Below are positions 34,482-36,918 of a DNA stretch of 36,918 nucleotides, piece by piece (the stretch's first letter is position 1; every line of letters begins with the position of its first letter). The DNA comes from Streptosporangiaceae bacterium (lineage in GTDB: Bacteria > Actinomycetota > Actinomycetes > Streptosporangiales > Streptosporangiaceae), in the NCBI GenBank assembly GCA_030038295.1, contig JASHPF010000227.1:1-36918 (forward strand), in the 5' to 3' direction. Position numbers and translations under genes: made by a program. Under the pieces are notes generated by a model. That model worked only from the letters and a program-made list of their open reading frames with translations. It was not told the DNA's origin and searched no databases.

Positions 34482-34509
34482 AAGGACAGAGACAACGGTC
34501 TCTGTCCTT
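34482..34509 (-). terminator. Hairpin B, terminator-like, in the aroG leader
   Basis: On the minus strand AAGGACAGAGAC (34509-34498), loop CGTT, GTCTCTGTCCTT (34493-34482), then TCGCG: a perfect 12-bp stem with a short run of T at its end. It lies 63 bases before the aroG ATG. It may act as the attenuator terminator, although its U-tract is only 3 bases. Confidence 0.65.
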
Positions 34510-34566
34510 CTGGCTCTGAGTGGCGGATCAGCGCGTCGGCTGCCCGCTAGCTCCACTCAGAGCCAG
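34510..34566 (-). promoter_or_regulatory. Hairpin A overlapping the leader peptide
   Basis: On the minus strand CTGGCTCTGAGTGG (34566-34553) pairs perfectly with CCACTCAGAGCCAG (34523-34510), 14 pairs with a 29-base loop. The 5' arm begins two codons after the Phe codon of the leader peptide, so a ribosome stalled on the aromatic codons would cover it. The loop contains the leader stop codon. Confidence 0.7.
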
Positions 34567-34593
34567 CGTAAAGCGCCAATACCACCGTGACAT
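34528..34593 (-). CDS. Candidate aromatic leader peptide of aroG
   Basis: A 21-codon reading frame starting ATG 34593 and ending TGA 34530-34528. Codons 3-8 are Arg-Trp-Tyr-Trp-Arg-Phe: four aromatic residues in six codons, with all three aromatic amino acids made by the pathway. It precedes the DAHP synthase gene by about 110 bases, with two hairpins between, the classic layout of a ribosome-mediated attenuator. TAGCAT (34606-34601) is a fair -10 box seven bases before the ATG, so the peptide may be read from a leaderless transcript. An in-frame ATG at 34602, with GGGG upstream, would add three residues. No coding annotation would normally be given to so short a frame; the call rests on codon content and context. 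Confidence 0.75.
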   Translation of the reverse strand: MSRWYWRFTLALSGASGQPTR

Positions 34594-34601
34594 GGGTGTC
34601 A
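34588..34601. promoter_or_regulatory. Inverted repeat at the presumed aroG leader transcription start
   Basis: TGACA-TGGG-TGTCA on the plus strand, a perfect 5-bp inverted repeat covering the end of the -10 box and the leader ATG. It could be an operator giving a second level of control. Confidence 0.4.
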
Positions 34602-34763
34602 TGCTACCCCACGGCCCGGACGACCAGGCCGGGGCGGCCCGGCAGCCAGGGACTCCGTCACGCCGCTCAGGGCTCGCCGCGGGTCCAGCTCTCCGGCCGA
34701 GCCCCGAGCTGGGTAGACAGCGCCAGTGGGATAACTTCGGCGGCACGCCCGATTGAGGGGGGA

Positions 34764-36272
34764 ATGCCGGTGGAGTACGACGCCGTCGTCGTGGGCAGCG
34801 GGCCAAACGGCCTTGCCGCCGCGGTCACCCTTACGGCTGCCGGGCTACGGGTGCTCGTCGTGGAGGGGGCGGCCAGCGTCGGCGGCGGCTGCCGGACCGA
34901 GGAGCTGACATTGCCGGGCTTCTGGCACGACGTGTGCTCCACCGCGCATCCGCTGGCCGCGGCGTCGCCGTTCTTCCTGCGCTTCGGTCTGCAAGAGCGC
35001 GGCGTGCGGTTCGTCAACGCCGAGGTTGAGTTCGCGCACCCGCTCGACGGCGGCCGTGCCGCGGTCGTCACCCATTCGGTGGCCGCCACCGCGGACCGGC
35101 TCGGACCAGACGCCCGTGCCTACCGCAGGCTGATCGGGCCGCTGGCCACCGGCGATAGCGAGCTCACGAAGCTGCTGTTGTCCCCGATTCGGCTGCCGCC
35201 GGGCCGCTACCCGCGCGGACTTGCCTCTTTCGCCACCCACGGGCTGCGCAGCGCGTCCGGGCTGGCCCGGCGATTCCGCACGCCAGAGGCCCGCGCCCTG
35301 CTAGCCGGGGCAGCGGCGCACGGCATGCTGCCGCTCACCGCGGTGCCGTCGGGCGCCGTCGGCCTCATGCTCACGGCGCTGGCACACCAGCCCGGCTGGC
35401 CGTTTGTGGTGGGCGGCAGCGCGCGGATCACGCACGCCATGACGGAAGCCGTCGTCGCGGCGGGCGGCCGGGTGGAAACCGGACGCTGGGTACGGTCGCT
35501 CGCCGAGCTGCCGGGAGCGAAGGCGATCCTGCTCGACGTCACGCCACGGGCGCTCGCTGCGATCGCCGGCGGCCGGCTGCCCGCCGGCTACGTGCACGCG
35601 CTGCGCCGGTTCCGATACGGCGCCGGGGTCTGCAAGATCGACTTCGCGCTGTCCGGCCCGGTCCCGTGGGCCAACGAGGCCTGCCGCCGGGCGGCCGTCG
35701 TGCATCTCGGCGGGACGTTCGAGGAGATCGCCGCGGCCGCGGCGGACGTCACGGCGGGCCGGCACCCCGCCTCGCCCTACGTGCTGGTCGGGCAGCCGTG
35801 CACGGTCGACCAAACACGCGCCCCGGCGGGACAGCATGCGCTGTGGACCTACTGCCACGTGCCGGCAGGCTCGGACGTGGACATGACCGCGGCGGTCGAG
35901 GCGCAGCTGGAGCGGTTCGCGCCGGGCTTTAAGGCCCTGGTACTCGGCCGGGCCGCGCGCACCGCCGCCGAGTACGAGGAATACAACCCGAACTACGTCG
36001 GCGGTGACATCGCGGCGGGCGCGCAGACGCTGCGCCAGACTCTGGCCCGCCCGGTCGCGCGGTGGAACCCGTACCGCACCCCCGCCCGCGGTGTCTACCT
36101 GTGCTCGTCGTCGACGCCGCCGCTGCCCGGCGTGCACGGCCGCTGCGGCGAGCTGGCCGCGCGGACCGTGTTGCGCGACATCTTCGGGATCCGCGCGGAG
36201 CCTGACCTCGCCACGGTCGGGCGTGGTGGCCCGCCGAGGCCGCTGGCCGACACCAGAGAGCGCCCTGGGTGA
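34764..36272 (+). CDS. Phytoene-desaturase-like FAD/NAD(P) oxidoreductase
   Basis: A 502-residue flavoprotein of the CrtI/phytoene dehydrogenase-related family. The N-terminal dinucleotide fold reads VEYDAVVVGSGPNGLAAAVTLTAAGLRVLVVE (split by context), followed by GGGCRTEELTLPGFWHDVCSTAHP. The C-terminal FAD segment is RGVYLCSSSTPPLPGVHGRCGELAARTVL. These bacterial relatives are often not in carotenoid clusters, and no crt genes are near, so the substrate is unknown. ATG 34764 touches GAGGGGGGA; GTG 34770, better spaced, may be the real start. It is divergent from the aroG leader across about 160 bases of apparently gene-free DNA. Confidence 0.9.
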   Translation: MPVEYDAVVVGSGPNGLAAAVTLTAAGLRVLVVEGAASVGGGCRTEELTLPGFWHDVCSTAHPLAAASPFFLRFGLQERGVRFVNAEVEFAHPLDGGRAAVVTHSVAATADRLGPDARAYRRLIGPLATGDSELTKLLLSPIRLPPGRYPRGLASFATHGLRSASGLARRFRTPEARALLAGAAAHGMLPLTAVPSGAVGLMLTALAHQPGWPFVVGGSARITHAMTEAVVAAGGRVETGRWVRSLAELPGAKAILLDVTPRALAAIAGGRLPAGYVHALRRFRYGAGVCKIDFALSGPVPWANEACRRAAVVHLGGTFEEIAAAAADVTAGRHPASPYVLVGQPCTVDQTRAPAGQHALWTYCHVPAGSDVDMTAAVEAQLERFAPGFKALVLGRAARTAAEYEEYNPNYVGGDIAAGAQTLRQTLARPVARWNPYRTPARGVYLCSSSTPPLPGVHGRCGELAARTVLRDIFGIRAEPDLATVGRGGPPRPLADTRERPG

Positions 36273-36364
36273 CCGCCGGCGCCAGCGGACTCGCCGGCCA
36301 GCGCCACCGCGGTCGGACACTGGCCATCGGGGCCGGAGCGGCCATGCGGGCGGCGCCGTTGTTG

Positions 36365-36380
36365 TTAGGGGAGATCCCCT
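36365..36380. promoter_or_regulatory. Palindromic site upstream of LuxR-type gene
   Basis: TAGGGGAGATCCCCTA, arms TAGGGGA and TCCCCTA around GA. The core GGGA-N2-TCCC matches the core of the PimM box described for PAS-LuxR regulators of streptomycetes, though the flanks differ. It lies 92 bases before the ATG of a LuxR-type HTH gene, so autoregulation is plausible. Confidence 0.5.
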
Positions 36381-36402
36381 ATGGATCGGCACGGTTGGGT
36401 AG

Positions 36403-36419
36403 CCCACAGTTCAGCTGTG
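36403..36419 (+). other. Small hairpin in the presumed 5' leader of the LuxR-type gene
   Basis: CCACAG-TTCAG-CTGTGG, a perfect 6-bp inverted repeat 53 bases before the start codon. It may be a second protein site or an mRNA hairpin. The 200 bases from 36273 to 36472 contain no other gene. Confidence 0.35.
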
Positions 36420-36472
36420 GTGCTCATCATCGTCCTGCCAGCGGGATCCAGCGCGCTCTCGAGAGGCGCGCG

Positions 36473-36772
36473 ATGACCCCGCGGCGGCCGGCTGGCGCCG
36501 GCCCTGGCGGGACCGGGTCGCGGGACGCCGGTTTCGTCTTTGACACCCACGGCGTCCGTCTCCTGCTCACCGACCGTGAGCTGGCCGTGCTCGACCTGCT
36601 GGCGGGCGGACTGATCACCACGGCGATCGCGCGACGGCTGGGTATCTCGCCCCGCACCGTCGGCAAGCACCTCGAGCAGGCCTACCGCAAGCTGGGCGCC
36701 AACGACCGCGTCAGTGCGGTGCTACGGGCACACTCCCTCGGCCTCGTTCCCTCCCAGCCGACGAAGACGTGA
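36473..36772 (+). CDS. Small LuxR-type helix-turn-helix regulator
   Basis: A 99-residue protein consisting almost only of a LuxR/GerE DNA-binding domain (about 31-88): LTDRELAVLDLLAGGLITTAIARRLGISPRTVGKHLEQAYRKLGANDRVSAVLRA, broken by no insertions, with the usual Glu, Gly and recognition-helix pattern. There is no receiver, PAS or ligand domain, so its activity may depend on its amount. ATG 36473 has GAGAGG six bases upstream; the frame is open back to 36269, but that stretch contains the palindromes and looks untranslated. After the stop, 36773-36918 shows nothing recognisable. Confidence 0.88.
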   Translation: MTPRRPAGAGPGGTGSRDAGFVFDTHGVRLLLTDRELAVLDLLAGGLITTAIARRLGISPRTVGKHLEQAYRKLGANDRVSAVLRAHSLGLVPSQPTKT

Positions 36773-36918
36773 CTACCCCCGCTGCCGTCGGCGGGCTTGT
36801 ACCGCTCGCGACCCGCGGTGTCAATACGTAATTCTCCCCATGCCGGTCACCTGGCCTGCTCGGTTACCGTCTGCCTCGTCACCTCTCCGCGGGTGATCAC
36901 GCCCCGGGGAGCGAGGCC

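Noticed and set aside
34764-36272. Carotenoid biosynthesis locus
   Set aside because: Only a CrtI-related oxidoreductase is present; no phytoene synthase, cyclase or GGPP synthase nearby.
36269-36472. Longer N-terminus for the LuxR-type protein
   Set aside because: A GTG at 36269 gives an open frame, but the segment contains two palindromes and lacks domain-like sequence, while ATG 36473 has a good ribosome site.

Overview
The window is chromosomal DNA of a very GC-rich actinobacterium. This follows from strong G/C preference at third codon positions, many GTG starts, GGAGG-type ribosome sites, several apparently leaderless promoters, and an actinobacterial gene set (LigD-type polymerase, CtaG-family copper assembly proteins, FluG-type glutamine synthetase). 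The genus cannot be fixed from the sequence; a streptosporangial or frankial-like lineage is a guess. There are no rRNA or tRNA genes, insertion sequences, prophage or CRISPR. Coding density is high, with genes packed on both strands.

Region 1 (1-8.5 kb) is mixed metabolism: the end of an NHEJ polymerase-domain protein, a bleomycin-hydrolase-type peptidase, a serine hydrolase, a small HEAGH metalloprotease-like protein, a two-gene unit (small RHH-like protein plus SRPBCC protein) behind a palindrome that contains the start codon, a PhyH-type dioxygenase, and a minus-strand pair of acyl-CoA dehydrogenase and SDR oxidoreductase.

Region 2 (8.5-20.2 kb) is the centrepiece: a self-contained haem-copper oxidase locus. 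The minus-strand operon runs cupredoxin-like protein, subunit II, subunit I, subunit III, a CtaG paralogue, a small membrane protein, haem O synthase (CtaB) and a SURF1-like membrane protein. Divergently transcribed are an OmpR-type response regulator, a four-helix sensor kinase, a TlpA/ResA-type thioredoxin, an unknown anchored protein and a second CtaG. No bc1 (qcr) genes are present. Subunit I keeps every haem and CuB ligand but lacks the D-channel entry Asp, the K-channel Lys and the Mg-site Asp. One CtaG lacks the His pair seen in the other, and the extra cupredoxin has a broken CuA motif. The locus therefore looks like a divergent, separately regulated terminal oxidase.

Region 3 (20.3-27.8 kb) has a FrnE/DsbA-like oxidoreductase, an alpha/beta hydrolase, an SCP2-like protein translationally coupled to a glycogen-debranching-type glucosidase, a ClpC-like AAA+ unfoldase and a DUF1992 protein.

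Region 4 (27.8-32.1 kb) is a probable amine/amide utilisation operon (APC permease, glutamine-synthetase-like ligase, FluG-type amidohydrolase) behind a perfect 10-bp inverted repeat.

Region 5 (32.1-36.9 kb) holds an esterase/beta-lactamase-like protein, a class I DAHP synthase, a phytoene-desaturase-like oxidoreductase and a small LuxR-type regulator with a palindromic site upstream. The DAHP synthase is preceded by an unannotated short reading frame containing Arg-Trp-Tyr-Trp-Arg-Phe and by two perfect hairpins, a strong candidate for an aromatic amino acid attenuator controlling entry into the shikimate pathway.
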